This document shows, in pieces, positions 1 to 8,968 of a stretch of 64,000 nucleotides of DNA. Below the pieces are notes generated by a model. It saw nothing but the letters and a program-made list of their open reading frames with translations. It searched no databases and was not told where the DNA came from. The stretch lies in the NCBI RefSeq assembly GCF_001641335.1, contig NZ_LVEM01000001.1, forward strand, positions 1,524,580-1,588,579, read 5' to 3'. Every line of letters starts with the position of its first letter. Within the stretch, counting starts at the first letter, position 1. The position numbers were made by a program, and so were the translations under genes. Source of the stretch: Bradyrhizobium stylosanthis. Its GTDB lineage: Bacteria; Pseudomonadota; Alphaproteobacteria; Rhizobiales; Xanthobacteraceae.

Positions 1-585
1 GAATGATGCACTGAGTTCATGGCGGCCATCGAGGTGACAGGGGTCCGCGATGGCTTGCGCGACGTCGTAGCACACCGCGAGACTGAGCGGATGCCACAGC
101 CACCCGGCACTGAGCAGACGCCTTCCGTCAGGGCTCGCGCTTAGCCGCGAATGGAAAAAATCAGACGGCTTGCGCTCGACCGATGCCGTGAGCGGCCGGC
201 CTGTTTCGGCCTCCTCCAGTTCGAGGCGGCAATAGTTTCCGGGACAATGTGCCAGCAAGAGCCGGCCGTCCGGAGCGTTGAACAGGGCAACAGGGAATTC
301 GTAGGCGTCTGCGAAGTAGTAGCTACGGTCCAGCTCACGAACAATCCGTCCGTCGCGAAGCAGGAGCCCCTTCGTGCCCAGTCGCTCGTAGATCACGACA
401 AAGCGGCCATCCGGCGACGCCGTGGCGGCGTCGAACCGATAGCCGAATTTCACGATCGCGCGCTTTTCCCCACCGTCGACCGTGAATGCGCGCCCGCCGC
501 TGACCCAGTCCACGAGCTCATCGCCGCGCCAACAGAGCGAGCGTACATCGGACGCGCTGAAACGGGATTGCTTGAAGAGGGCCAT
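1..585 (-). CDS. Partial beta-propeller-like hypothetical protein
   Basis: This ORF runs off the left edge, so only the first 195 codons are present, beginning at an ATG at 583-585. The translation starts MALFKQSRFSASDVRSLCWR and contains two 'ASPDGR' type turns (ATASPDGRFVV and LSASPDGRRLL) plus NAPDGRLLL, spaced as in WD40 or PQQ-like beta-propeller blades. No signal peptide or membrane segment is visible, so a cytoplasmic location is likely. I cannot assign a function. The propeller fold is inferred only from the repeated D-G-R turns. The next gene is divergent across about 250 bp of promoter space. Confidence 0.6.
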   Translation of the reverse strand, partial: MALFKQSRFSASDVRSLCWRGDELVDWVSGGRAFTVDGGEKRAIVKFGYRFDAATASPDGRFVVIYERLGTKGLLLRDGRIVRELDRSYYFADAYEFPVALFNAPDGRLLLAHCPGNYCRLELEEAETGRPLTASVERKPSDFFHSRLSASPDGRRLLSAGWLWHPLSLAVCYDVAQAIADPCHLDGRHELSASF

Positions 586-835
586 TGAGATTCGCAGGCT
601 ATCGAGAGCCGGTATCATAGGTTTGACCACGCTCTTGCGATACCCGGCAGCGCAACTCGACCCGAGCGCCGCCGGGAGAATGCCCTGAAGGCAGCAATGT
701 GAGCCTGCTCACAAGGCATCGCGCTGCGGGAACGAGCAGTCCGCGCAAACGTTAACGCCGATGCACCAACAAATGGTTTGATCCCCAAGCATTTGGCGCT
801 AGCCTCACCAATCGACTCCAATCCGGACACGGAGC

Positions 836-2527
836 ATGGGAACGTTGGTTCTGCTCGATCTGATGGGCGGCGTTGCGCTGCTGCTGTGGGGCCTGCACAT
901 GGTCCACAGCGGGATTCTGCGCGCGTTCGGTCCCGACCTGCGGCGGCTGCTCGGCAAGGCGCTGGGCAACCGCATCAGTGCGTTTGCGGCAGGCCTCGGC
1001 CTCACCGCGCTGCTCCAGAGCAGCACAGCGACGGCACTGATCACTTCGTCGTTCGCGGCCGAGGGCCTCGTCAGCCTCGCAGCCGCGCTCGCGATCATGC
1101 TGGGCGCCAATGTCGGCACCACGCTGATCGTGCAGGTGCTTTCGTTCAACATCGCGGCTGTCGCGCCCGTCCTGTTCGTGCTCGGCCTCGTCGCCTTCCG
1201 CTCCGGACCGCGCTCCCGGATCAAGGACATCGGCCGCGTCTGCATCGGCCTCGGCCTGATGCTGCTGTCGCTGCACATCCTGCTCGACACGCTGGCGCCG
1301 GCGGAGAACGCACCCGGCATGCGCGTCGTGATGGCGGCGATAACAGGCGATCCCGTGCTATGCATCCTCATCGCCGCGCTCGTCACCTGGGCGGTGCATT
1401 CGAGCGTCGCCAGCGTGCTGCTGATCATGTCGCTGGCCTATTCGCAGTTCATCACACCGTATGCCGCGCTGGCCCTGGTGCTCGGGGCCAATCTCGGCAG
1501 CGCCATCAATCCCGTGTTCGAAGGCGCACGGCGCGACGATCCCGCAAGCTACCGCCTTCCGGTCGGCAATCTCGTCAACCGCGTGGTCGGGATCGCCCTC
1601 GTCATGCCGTTCCTGGGCGTGATCGCCGCGCACATGCACGCCTGGCAGCCGGATCTGGCGAAGATGACGGCCGCGTTCCACATCGCCTTCAACGCCGGAA
1701 CCGCGATCATCTTCATCGGCCTGCTCGACACCATGTCGCGCCTGCTTACCCGCCTTCTGCCCGACCGCGTGCAGGAGGCCGATCCAGGCCGACCGCGCTA
1801 TCTCGACGAGACCGCGCTGGAGACGCCGTCACTGGCGCTGGCCGACGCCGCCCGCGAGGTGCTGCGCATGGGCGATCTCGTCGAGGTCATGCTGCGCAAG
1901 GTGATGACAGCGATGATGACCGGTGACCGGGCGCTGGTCGATCAGGTCTCGAAGACGGACAACATCGTCGATGGTCTCGACGAGGCGATCAAGCTCTACG
2001 TGACCAAGCTGATGCGCGGCAGCCTCGACGAGAGCGAGGGGCGGCGCGCGATGGAGATCGTCTCCTTCGCCATCAATCTCGAGCATATCGGCGACATCAT
2101 CGACAAGAGCCTGAGCGAGCTTGCGACCAAGAAGATCAAGCGCCGCTTCCAGTTCTCGGCCGAGGGCGCCGAGGAGCTCGCCGCCTTCCACAAGCGCACG
2201 ATGGAATCGCTGCGGATCGCCTTCGGCGTGTTCATGTCGGGCGACGCCAACGAGGCGCGCAAGCTGCTGGTGGAGAAGACCATGCTCAAGAACACCGAGC
2301 TTGCCGCGGTCGAGCGCCATCTCGACCGATTGCGCGAGGGACGGCCTGAGACCATCGAAACCACCTCGTTGCATCTCGACGTGCTGCGTGACCTGCGCCG
2401 CATCCACTCGCACATCTGCTCCGTCGCCTATCCCGTGCTGGATGCGGCCGGCGAGCCCTATCGCAGGACCGAGGCGGAGACCGCCGCCCTGCCCGACTCA
2501 GGCGCGGCCTCGGCGCTGCCGCGCTAG
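836..2527 (+). CDS. Na+/phosphate cotransporter with PhoU-like tail
   Basis: Inner-membrane protein of 563 residues in the NptA/YjbB Na/Pi cotransporter family, expected to move phosphate with sodium. The N-terminal half is hydrophobic and carries the two inverted NaPi repeats. The first has a QSSTATALI motif near residue 61. The second has a VHSSVASVLL motif near residue 185. From about residue 340 the protein becomes soluble and helical, matching the PhoU-like domain that many bacterial members carry. The ATG at 836 gives MGTLVLLDLMGG, an immediate membrane segment. The 3' end overlaps the convergent DUF3592 gene by 30 bp. No Pho box was identified. Confidence 0.9.
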   Translation: MGTLVLLDLMGGVALLLWGLHMVHSGILRAFGPDLRRLLGKALGNRISAFAAGLGLTALLQSSTATALITSSFAAEGLVSLAAALAIMLGANVGTTLIVQVLSFNIAAVAPVLFVLGLVAFRSGPRSRIKDIGRVCIGLGLMLLSLHILLDTLAPAENAPGMRVVMAAITGDPVLCILIAALVTWAVHSSVASVLLIMSLAYSQFITPYAALALVLGANLGSAINPVFEGARRDDPASYRLPVGNLVNRVVGIALVMPFLGVIAAHMHAWQPDLAKMTAAFHIAFNAGTAIIFIGLLDTMSRLLTRLLPDRVQEADPGRPRYLDETALETPSLALADAAREVLRMGDLVEVMLRKVMTAMMTGDRALVDQVSKTDNIVDGLDEAIKLYVTKLMRGSLDESEGRRAMEIVSFAINLEHIGDIIDKSLSELATKKIKRRFQFSAEGAEELAAFHKRTMESLRIAFGVFMSGDANEARKLLVEKTMLKNTELAAVERHLDRLREGRPETIETTSLHLDVLRDLRRIHSHICSVAYPVLDAAGEPYRRTEAETAALPDSGAASALPR

Positions 2528-2938
2528 GGCGATGCGAACGGCAATCGCGCCGCCTGCCAGAAGCAGCCCCGCGGCGCAAAGCAGGACGGGAGCGATCCAA
2601 AGCGTCAGGAACGACAGCAGCCGCGCATCCTCCGGCCGCCGGGGATCGTAGGCGATCCGGACCCGCTCGCCGTCCGCATAAGGCTGGCTTGTCGACCCCG
2701 ATGAGGATGTGAACGTGATCGGGCGCCCGTCCGCCGTCTGGAATTGAAACGTCGGATAGAGAAACGTCCCGCCATGGTTTCCGCCGCTGCGCGCGACGGC
2801 ACCGGCGAAATGCGCCTCGGCCTGCTCGGCCCTTGCAAGAAATGCGACGACGACGCCGAGCTCGAACACGCCGAGCCCAAGCAGCACAAGGCCGATCAGA
2901 ACAACCGATCCAAACAGAGCTGCCGGTAACTTGCGCAT
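2498..2938 (-). CDS. DUF3592 membrane protein
   Basis: Protein of 146 residues with an N-terminal membrane segment (about residues 7-33), a soluble central part and a second membrane segment near residues 108-135. The middle has the pattern of DUF3592: a YPTFQFQTADG strand followed by YADGERVRIAYDP and PEDARLLSF. The family's function is unknown. It is the last gene of the long minus-strand run and starts 42 bp after the LAB_N gene. Its stop lies inside the 3' end of the convergent phosphate transporter. Confidence 0.8.
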   Translation of the reverse strand: MRKLPAALFGSVVLIGLVLLGLGVFELGVVVAFLARAEQAEAHFAGAVARSGGNHGGTFLYPTFQFQTADGRPITFTSSSGSTSQPYADGERVRIAYDPRRPEDARLLSFLTLWIAPVLLCAAGLLLAGGAIAVRIALARQRRGRA

Positions 2939-2980
2939 GGCGATCGGGATATCCGGATGCCCTGCCGTCGTAGACCGCGA

Positions 2981-3319
2981 TCAGCGCTCCAGCGTCTTCG
3001 AAGCGCGGCCGCGGTTCTTGATGATCAGCATGATGTTGCGGATATAGATGATGGTCGCGAGCGACTGGCCGAGGATGATGACGGGCTCGCGCTTCACGAC
3101 GCCATAGACCAGCGTCATCAGGCCGCCGCCCATCGAGCAGAACCAGAACGCCATCGGCACCACGCTGTTGCCGGCGCGCTCGCTCGCGATCCACTGCACC
3201 AGGAAGCGTGCGGTGAAGAACAGCTGCGCGACGAGGCCGAACGCGAGCCAGAAGTCGAACTTGGCGACGAAGACGTCGTAGAGATAGTTGCTCAGCGCCT
3301 GACCGTATTGGATGATCAT
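2981..3319 (-). CDS. LAB_N (lipid A biosynthesis N-terminal domain) protein
   Basis: Small membrane protein of 112 residues. The motif run FLVQWIASERAGNSVVP, then FWFCSMGGGLMTLVYG and VIILGQ, is typical of the LAB_N family, a multi-span domain also found fused to lipid-A-disaccharide synthase. The ATG at 3319 overlaps the stop of the upstream GT2 gene as ATGA, so the two are probably translationally coupled. An in-frame start further upstream exists but would overlap the GT2 gene heavily. Beside a GT2/ArnC-type enzyme it may act like a small flippase or partner for a polyprenyl-phosphate sugar; that role is inferred from context. Confidence 0.85.
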   Translation of the reverse strand: MIIQYGQALSNYLYDVFVAKFDFWLAFGLVAQLFFTARFLVQWIASERAGNSVVPMAFWFCSMGGGLMTLVYGVVKREPVIILGQSLATIIYIRNIMLIIKNRGRASKTLER

Positions 3320-4050
3320 GCGTTCACCTCGGTTACATCTGGTGTCGGCTTCTTGCGGCGGATCAGCCACCACACACCGGCCAGGTCCATGATGCCGATC
3401 CACAGCCGGTCGAAGAAGCCATAGTTGGACACGCCGGACCGGCGCGGCCGGTCGATCACGTCGACATAGGCAATGTCAAAGCCCTCGCGGCGGACCAGCG
3501 CCGGCAGAAAGCGATGCAGCCCGTCGAAATAGGGCATCATCAGGAACACGTCGCGACGGAACGCCTTCAGCCCGCAACCGGTGTCGCGCGTGCCGTCCTG
3601 CAGGATCGCGTTGCGGACCTTGTTGGCCACGCGCGACTGGAATTTCTTGAAGCCGGTGTCCTTGCGCCCGACACGCTGTCCCGCGGCAAGGCCGACATTG
3701 GCACCCTTCTCGACCGCGGAGATCAGGTCCGGCAGGAAGGCGGGATTGTTCTGTCCGTCGCCGTCGAGCGTGGCGACGATCGCCCCGCGCGCCGCGCGCA
3801 CGCCGCTGCGCACCGCGGCCGATTGGCCGCCCGATCTGACGTGCCGCAGCTGACGCAGATTGCTCCGCTGCGCCATCACGGCCTTGAGTCGCTCGCCAGT
3901 CGCGTCCGTCGAGCCGTCATTGACGTAGATGATCTCGTAATCCCAGCGGCCATCGAGCGCCGCCGTGATCTCCTCGATCAGCGGCACGATGTTGTCGGCT
4001 TCGTTGCGCACGGGAACGACGATGGAAACCGATGGCTGGGACGTCGACAA
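3316..4050 (-). CDS. GT2 polyprenyl-phosphate sugar transferase
   Basis: Family 2 glycosyltransferase of about 244 residues. It begins VSIVVPVRNEADNI, shows YVNDGSTDAT and TLDGDGQNNP (the nucleotide-sugar and metal-binding DxD region), and has the DTGCGLKAFRR motif of the DPM1/ArnC branch, which makes polyprenyl-phosphate sugars at the inner membrane. The frame stays open far upstream, but conservation begins near here and the only nearby start codon is the TTG at 4048-4050. The start is therefore uncertain. It sits between a PAP2 phosphatase (65 bp upstream) and the overlapping LAB_N gene. Its product would be the donor for the GT39 enzyme in the same run. Confidence 0.85.
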   Translation of the reverse strand: MSTSQPSVSIVVPVRNEADNIVPLIEEITAALDGRWDYEIIYVNDGSTDATGERLKAVMAQRSNLRQLRHVRSGGQSAAVRSGVRAARGAIVATLDGDGQNNPAFLPDLISAVEKGANVGLAAGQRVGRKDTGFKKFQSRVANKVRNAILQDGTRDTGCGLKAFRRDVFLMMPYFDGLHRFLPALVRREGFDIAYVDVIDRPRRSGVSNYGFFDRLWIGIMDLAGVWWLIRRKKPTPDVTEVNA

Positions 4051-4115
4051 ATCGAGGCTCGTGGTTGGAATTGGCCTGCCCTCGGGGAACCGGGGGCCCC
4101 GGCAGGCAGCCGCTT

Positions 4116-4961
4116 TTATGGGGCGGACGCCCCGCGGGCAACCCTTTTGAGGCGCCCTGTGACCGGCCCCGGAAGCGGCACGATGGTGCCGTCGGCGCGG
4201 ATGGCGAAGGCGAGCCGGCGGGCTGCAAACCAGTACCGGACCGCCATGGCGCAGACGATGCCGACCAGAGCCCCGGCGGTGACGTCGCTGGGGTGATGCG
4301 CGAGCAGCACGAGGCGCGTCAGCAGGATCACGATTGCGTAAGTGAACATGAACACCCGCAGCCGCGGCCACAGTGCGGAGACCGCAAACGCCAGCGCGAA
4401 CGCCGCGATCGCATGGCCCGACGGCAGGCTGGCATAGGCTCCCGAGCCCTCGAACGGGATGAAGTTGAATGGATCGGCCTTGCCGCCGACGAAGGGACGC
4501 CCCCGGCCGATGAGATATTTCAGGATCTCGCCGATCAACGCGGAGAAGGCAACGGACAGAAACAGGAACTGCAGCCGCGTGCCGAGGCCCAGCAGCAACG
4601 CGCGCCGTGTGCCGTGAAGCCCCGCCGCGGCCAGCGCCACGACGACCAGCATCACGCCCAGCACCGAGAGCACGTACTCGTCCTTGCCGAAATCGGTCAG
4701 GATGCGGATCGGCCACAGGCTGGGCGTGCCCCGCGCCGGCATCAGCTGGATCTCGGTCAGGTCGAACACCAGCATCAGCGCGATGACCAGGGCCGCGCCC
4801 GCCACGCTGAGCCACAGCGAATGCCGCGCCAGCTTTCGCGCGGCCTCGGCGCGGCGGGAATGCGAGGGCGAGCGCACGAGCTGCGCCAGCGCGCGCCCCG
4901 ACACCGTGAGCAATTGCACGGGATAGGCCGGGCGCGAGGCGCTATCGGTGGTCGCCGGCAT
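4116..4961 (-). CDS. PAP2 family phosphatase
   Basis: Membrane protein of 281 residues. It has all three phosphatase motifs of the type 2 phosphatidic acid phosphatase superfamily: KYLIGRGRP, then SLPSGHA, then HHPSDVTAGA. Several membrane segments surround them, so the active site should face the periplasm. It starts one base after the stop of the GT39 gene, showing tight operon packing. In this context it could remove a phosphate from lipid A (LpxE/LpxF-like) or recycle polyprenyl pyrophosphate. The sequence alone cannot separate these. Confidence 0.88.
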   Translation of the reverse strand: MPATTDSASRPAYPVQLLTVSGRALAQLVRSPSHSRRAEAARKLARHSLWLSVAGAALVIALMLVFDLTEIQLMPARGTPSLWPIRILTDFGKDEYVLSVLGVMLVVVALAAAGLHGTRRALLLGLGTRLQFLFLSVAFSALIGEILKYLIGRGRPFVGGKADPFNFIPFEGSGAYASLPSGHAIAAFALAFAVSALWPRLRVFMFTYAIVILLTRLVLLAHHPSDVTAGALVGIVCAMAVRYWFAARRLAFAIRADGTIVPLPGPVTGRLKRVARGASAP

Positions 4962-4962
4962 C

Positions 4963-6705
4963 TTACTCGGTGCCCTCCGAGCGGAAGATCGAGATCGAGA
5001 TCGCGCGCCCTTGCGAGAAATTATAGCCGTCGATGCGCGCGCCGACCTTGTAGCGCAGCCCGATCGCCTCGGCGCGCTGCACGAAGCTGCGCTCCGAGCG
5101 CTGCTCGATCAGCGCGAAGCGGCAGCTGCCCTGGCGCAGGAAGTCCGCCGCGCCCGAGCCGTCGGTGAGCAGCGTCTGCGTGCCGACCAGGAAGACGAGG
5201 CTCGGCTCGTGGTAGCCGGCCGATGCCGCCTTCGGCCCGACACAGGTGACGCTGCGCAAGGCGCGCGCGATCTCGATGCTCGGGAACAGCGGTGTCAGCG
5301 ACGGCAGCACGATGCCGTAGACCGTCACGGCCAGCATGAGGGCTGCGACCAGCGCATTCAGAACCGAGCGCTCGGCGCGGTTGGTGTCGAACAGCCACCA
5401 GGCGAACAGGCCGAAGATCAGCGAGGCCGCAATGAACGGCCAGGCCACGAAGGCCGGCTGCCGCGTCAGCATGACCGCGCCGACCACCGCTATGATCGAG
5501 GCCGCCGCAGGGATCGCGAACCACCAGGCCGAGCCGCGTGCGAGCCAGGACCGCGACAGCACGCGCCGCTCCAGCGCGCCGACGGTGAGGATCGCGATCG
5601 CGGGATAGAGCGGCAGCACGTAATGCGGCAGCTTGGTCAGCACCGCCTCGAACACGATCCAGGACGGGATCAGCCAGGCCAGCAGGAACTGCGCGCCCGG
5701 CTCGCGCCGCGCCCGCCACACCGCAGGCGCCGCCATCGCCGCCAGCGGCGCACCGGGCCAGAACGTGATCCAGAACAGCGCCAGGTACAGTCCGGGCGGC
5801 GCGCCATGGGATTCCTGGGCGCCGAGCTTGCTGAGCATGTCGCCGCCGACGGAATCGGCAAAGAAGGCGTCCCCGGCGCGCCAGAAGATCGCGATGAACC
5901 AGGGCAGCACCAGCACCAGCGTCCACATCAGGCCCCAGAGCGGGCGCAGCTTCCACAGCCAGGAGGCATCGCGGTCCAGGATCGCGAGTGCGACGATGGT
6001 GAGACCGGCGAACATCAGGATCAGCGGGCCCTTGATCAGGATGCCTACCGCAAGCGCGCTCCAGAAGATCGCGGGCCAGCTCCAGGGCGGATGCGTCTCG
6101 TCCTCGGCGCGCTGCCAGGACAAATAGGCCCGCGCCATCGCGCCCATCGCGGCGGTCACGCAGAACAGCAGCATCGCGTCGGTCTTGGCGAGCCGCGCCT
6201 CGACGCCGAGCAGCACCGAGGCGCACATCAACAGCGCCGCGAGCACGGCCGCGCGCCGCGTGACAAAGGCGAGCGCCGCCCAGTAGGTCATAAGCACGGC
6301 GCCGATGGCACCGATCAACGAGGGAATCCGGTACACCCAGATCCGCAATTCGGCCTTCGGCAGCCTAAGGGCGGACGCGGCTTCAACGGCCGCAGATTGC
6401 AACCAGTAGATGCCGACCGGCTTCTTGTAGCGGACGTCCTCCTGGAAGCGGATGTCGACATAGTCGCCGCTCTCGACCATCTGCTTGGTCGCCTGGGCGA
6501 AGCGCGCCTCGTCGCGATCGATCGGCGGGATCGTGAAGAAGCCCGGCAGGAACAGCAGCAGCGCGCAGAGCAGCAGGAACGCGACCGCGCGGGCGTGGCT
6601 GGCCGTCGCGATATCGAGCATCGTCACGAGGCGGCTGCCCGGATTTACGGGCGATTTCGGCTCGCGGGGGGCTCCAAAACGGGGACTTGGGTAGGTCTCG
6701 ACCAT
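4963..6705 (-). CDS. GT39 (ArnT-like) membrane glycosyltransferase
   Basis: Polytopic membrane protein of up to 580 residues. The key region PPIDRDEARFAQATKQM, then YKKPVGIYWLQSA, is the conserved first periplasmic loop of the GT39/ArnT/PMT family, with the catalytic acidic pair (DRDE). Such enzymes take a sugar from a polyprenyl phosphate donor and attach it to lipid A or another acceptor on the periplasmic face. The ATG at 6705 gives about 28 extra residues; the ATG at 6621 (MLDIATAS) is an equally plausible start. It lies 50 bp after pbpC and 1 bp before the PAP2 gene. Confidence 0.88.
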   Translation of the reverse strand: MVETYPSPRFGAPREPKSPVNPGSRLVTMLDIATASHARAVAFLLLCALLLFLPGFFTIPPIDRDEARFAQATKQMVESGDYVDIRFQEDVRYKKPVGIYWLQSAAVEAASALRLPKAELRIWVYRIPSLIGAIGAVLMTYWAALAFVTRRAAVLAALLMCASVLLGVEARLAKTDAMLLFCVTAAMGAMARAYLSWQRAEDETHPPWSWPAIFWSALAVGILIKGPLILMFAGLTIVALAILDRDASWLWKLRPLWGLMWTLVLVLPWFIAIFWRAGDAFFADSVGGDMLSKLGAQESHGAPPGLYLALFWITFWPGAPLAAMAAPAVWRARREPGAQFLLAWLIPSWIVFEAVLTKLPHYVLPLYPAIAILTVGALERRVLSRSWLARGSAWWFAIPAAASIIAVVGAVMLTRQPAFVAWPFIAASLIFGLFAWWLFDTNRAERSVLNALVAALMLAVTVYGIVLPSLTPLFPSIEIARALRSVTCVGPKAASAGYHEPSLVFLVGTQTLLTDGSGAADFLRQGSCRFALIEQRSERSFVQRAEAIGLRYKVGARIDGYNFSQGRAISISIFRSEGTE

Positions 6706-6755
6706 TGGTTCCGCTTACGCTGAAACCGCCATCGCCACAACCGCTTAAGCCGGGC

Positions 6756-8948
6756 TCATTGAATTCGAATGACAACTGTGTCCGCGGCGCCCGTGGCATC
6801 GATCACGGTGAGCCGCGCAAAGCCCGGCCCCGGCGGATCGATCAGGCGTTGGCGGCGGCCGTCGATCTCGCCGCGTGCGGCGCCGTTAACCATGACGGTC
6901 ATGGGCAGAACCCCGCCGGCGACCTTGACCGGCATGGCAGCGCTCTCCGGCCCGCCCGAGCGATCGACATCGATGCGCGAGCCGTTCAGCGGGAACTGGA
7001 TGTGCAGCGCCTGCTCGCCGCCGGTCCGCACCAGCTCTCCGACCGGGCGGAACCGTTTGAGCGGCAGCGGCAGTTTGGCGTTGCTGGCAACCAGAGTTCC
7101 CTTCGGCGGCTTCGGCAACGGAATCAGCGTCTTGCCGGTCCGGGCGAAGGCGTCGAACAGGATGGGCGCGGCGGCGACGCGGCCGATCAGGCCGGGAACC
7201 GGCGCGCCGTCGGGCCGTCCGACCCAGACGCCGATGGTCATGCGTCCGTCGAAGCCGACCGACCAGGCATCGCGATAGCCGTAGGAGGTGCCGGTCTTGA
7301 AGGCGATGCGGTTGTGGGCGGCGTTCTCCGGCGGCGGCGTGCCGAGCAGGACATTGCCGACCTGCCAGGCCGCGACCGGATCCAGCAGCCGCATCGGCTC
7401 GCGGTCGTCGTTGGCGGCGACGATCTCGCGCAGCGGCTTGGTGGTTCCGAGACGAGCGAAGCCCGCGTAGAGCTGCGCAAGGTCCTGCAGCGTGACGCCG
7501 ACACCGCCGAGGCCCATGGCAAGACCGGGCGCTTCGTCCTTGGGCAGGATGAGATTGCCGCCGGCCTGCCGCAGCCGCGATGCCAGACGGCTCGAGCCGA
7601 CCCGGTCGAGCAGCACGATCGCGGGCACGTTCAACGACAATTGCAGCGCCTTCTTCACTGGCACCGTGCCCTGGAAGGTCATGTCGAAATTCTCCGGCGC
7701 GTAGGAGCCGAAGCGGACCGGACGGTCGTCGATCAGGCTGTCGGGATGGATGAAACCATCCTCGAAGGCGAGGCCGTAGATGAACGGCTTCAGCGTCGAG
7801 CCCGGCGAGCGGATGGCGCGGGTCATGTCGACCTGCCCTGCCCGGCTCTCGTCGAAATAATCGGCCGAGCCGACGCGCGCGAGCACATCGCCGCTCTCGT
7901 TGTCGACCACGATGATGCCGACCGAGATGTTGGGCCCCAGCGCGATCGCGCGGTCGCGCGCCAACGGCTCCAGCACCTTCTGCAAGGTCGCATCCAGCGT
8001 CAGCTTGATGATTGGCGTGTCCTTGACCGTCGACAGCGCCGCGTCGGAGGCGTGCGGCGCCAGGATCGGCATCGGCTTACGCAGTGTCGGCACCGGCGCG
8101 GCCTTGGCTTGCCTCGCGTCGTCCGCGCTGACCACATGCTCCGAGACCATGCGATCGAGCACGCGATCGCGCGCCTTGCGCGCGGCGTCGGGATAGCGGT
8201 CGAGCCGGCGCGTCTCCGGCGATTGCGGCAGCGCGACCAGCAGCGCGGCCTCGGCCAGCGACAGTCGCTTCGGCTCCTTGCCGAGATAGGCGATCGAGGC
8301 CGAGCGGATGCCTTCGAGGTTGCCGCCATAGGGCGCGAGCGCGAGATAGAGATCGAGGATCTGCTCCTTGCTCATGGTGCGCTCGATCTCGATCGCACGC
8401 ACCATCTGCCGCAGCTTGGCGTAGAGCGAGCGCTGCCGCCGCGGCTCCATCAGGCGCGCGAGCTGCATCGTGATGGTCGAGCCGCCCGAGACGATGTGGC
8501 CGCGCGTGCCGAGCTGCAACGCCGCGCGCCCCAGCGCCAGCGGGTCGATGCCGTCATGGGCGTAGAAGCGCTGGTCCTCATAGGCAAACAGCAGCTTCAG
8601 ATAGGTCGGATCGACGTTGGTCCTGGCATCGACCGGCAGCCGCCAGCGGCCGTCGGCCATGGCATAGGCGCGCAGCAGCTTGCCGTTGCGGTCGACGATG
8701 GTGGCCGAGACCTGCCGCGCCTCGTCGAGCGGCAGCGGGCCGAGAGAATAGACCCAGCCGACGAAGCCGATGATGGCGAGGATGAGCGTGAGCGCGAGGG
8801 CTGAGAGGATGCGAAGGCCCCCGCCCCTTGCTCCGTCATGGCCGGGCTTGTCCCGGCCATCCACGTTCTTGCCGCTCGTGCCCAAGTTCGTGGATGCCCG
8901 GGACAAGCCCGGGCATGACGACGGAGTTTGTGGCGCGACTTCGCTCAT
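6756..8948 (-). CDS. pbpC: Penicillin-binding protein 1C
   Basis: Bifunctional peptidoglycan synthase of 730 residues. After an N-terminal membrane anchor, a GT51 transglycosylase domain shows EDQRFYAHDGID and SGGSTITMQLAR. The transpeptidase domain carries the SxxK motif in SPGSTLKPF and the KTGTS motif. The tail (HIQFPLNGSRIDV) fits the C-terminal BiPBP_C domain. It follows the alpha-2-macroglobulin gene by 20 bp, the widely conserved YfhM-PbpC pairing. Unusually, about 30 residues between the start ATG and the membrane anchor are encoded by a palindromic repeat (8834-8920), so the N-terminus is probably extended by repeat insertion. Confidence 0.95.
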   Translation of the reverse strand: MSEVAPQTPSSCPGLSRASTNLGTSGKNVDGRDKPGHDGARGGGLRILSALALTLILAIIGFVGWVYSLGPLPLDEARQVSATIVDRNGKLLRAYAMADGRWRLPVDARTNVDPTYLKLLFAYEDQRFYAHDGIDPLALGRAALQLGTRGHIVSGGSTITMQLARLMEPRRQRSLYAKLRQMVRAIEIERTMSKEQILDLYLALAPYGGNLEGIRSASIAYLGKEPKRLSLAEAALLVALPQSPETRRLDRYPDAARKARDRVLDRMVSEHVVSADDARQAKAAPVPTLRKPMPILAPHASDAALSTVKDTPIIKLTLDATLQKVLEPLARDRAIALGPNISVGIIVVDNESGDVLARVGSADYFDESRAGQVDMTRAIRSPGSTLKPFIYGLAFEDGFIHPDSLIDDRPVRFGSYAPENFDMTFQGTVPVKKALQLSLNVPAIVLLDRVGSSRLASRLRQAGGNLILPKDEAPGLAMGLGGVGVTLQDLAQLYAGFARLGTTKPLREIVAANDDREPMRLLDPVAAWQVGNVLLGTPPPENAAHNRIAFKTGTSYGYRDAWSVGFDGRMTIGVWVGRPDGAPVPGLIGRVAAAPILFDAFARTGKTLIPLPKPPKGTLVASNAKLPLPLKRFRPVGELVRTGGEQALHIQFPLNGSRIDVDRSGGPESAAMPVKVAGGVLPMTVMVNGAARGEIDGRRQRLIDPPGPGFARLTVIDATGAADTVVIRIQ
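8834..8920. repeat. Palindromic intergenic-type repeat, family A, inside pbpC
   Basis: Inverted repeat with ends CGTCATGGCCGGGC and GCCCGGGCATGACG and an inner pair TGTCCCGGCCATCCACG / CGTGGATGCCCGGGACA. The same ends recur at 43113-43232. In the minus-strand reading it encodes the residues CPGLSRAST...DKPGHDG of the PbpC N-terminus. Confidence 0.85.
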
Positions 8949-8968
8949 CCGACTCTATTCCGCTCGTC

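Noticed and set aside
3316..4815. 499-codon reading of the GT2 gene
   Set aside because: The upstream 250 codons are the out-of-frame shadow of the PAP2 gene; the glycosyltransferase fold begins near 4050.
4948..6723. 591-codon plus-strand open frame
   Set aside because: Antisense to the GT39 gene, which has clear family motifs and membrane segments; the plus-strand product is low-complexity Arg/Gln/Asp.
6687..8804. 705-codon plus-strand open frame
   Set aside because: Antisense to pbpC, with no recognisable domain; a codon-bias shadow.
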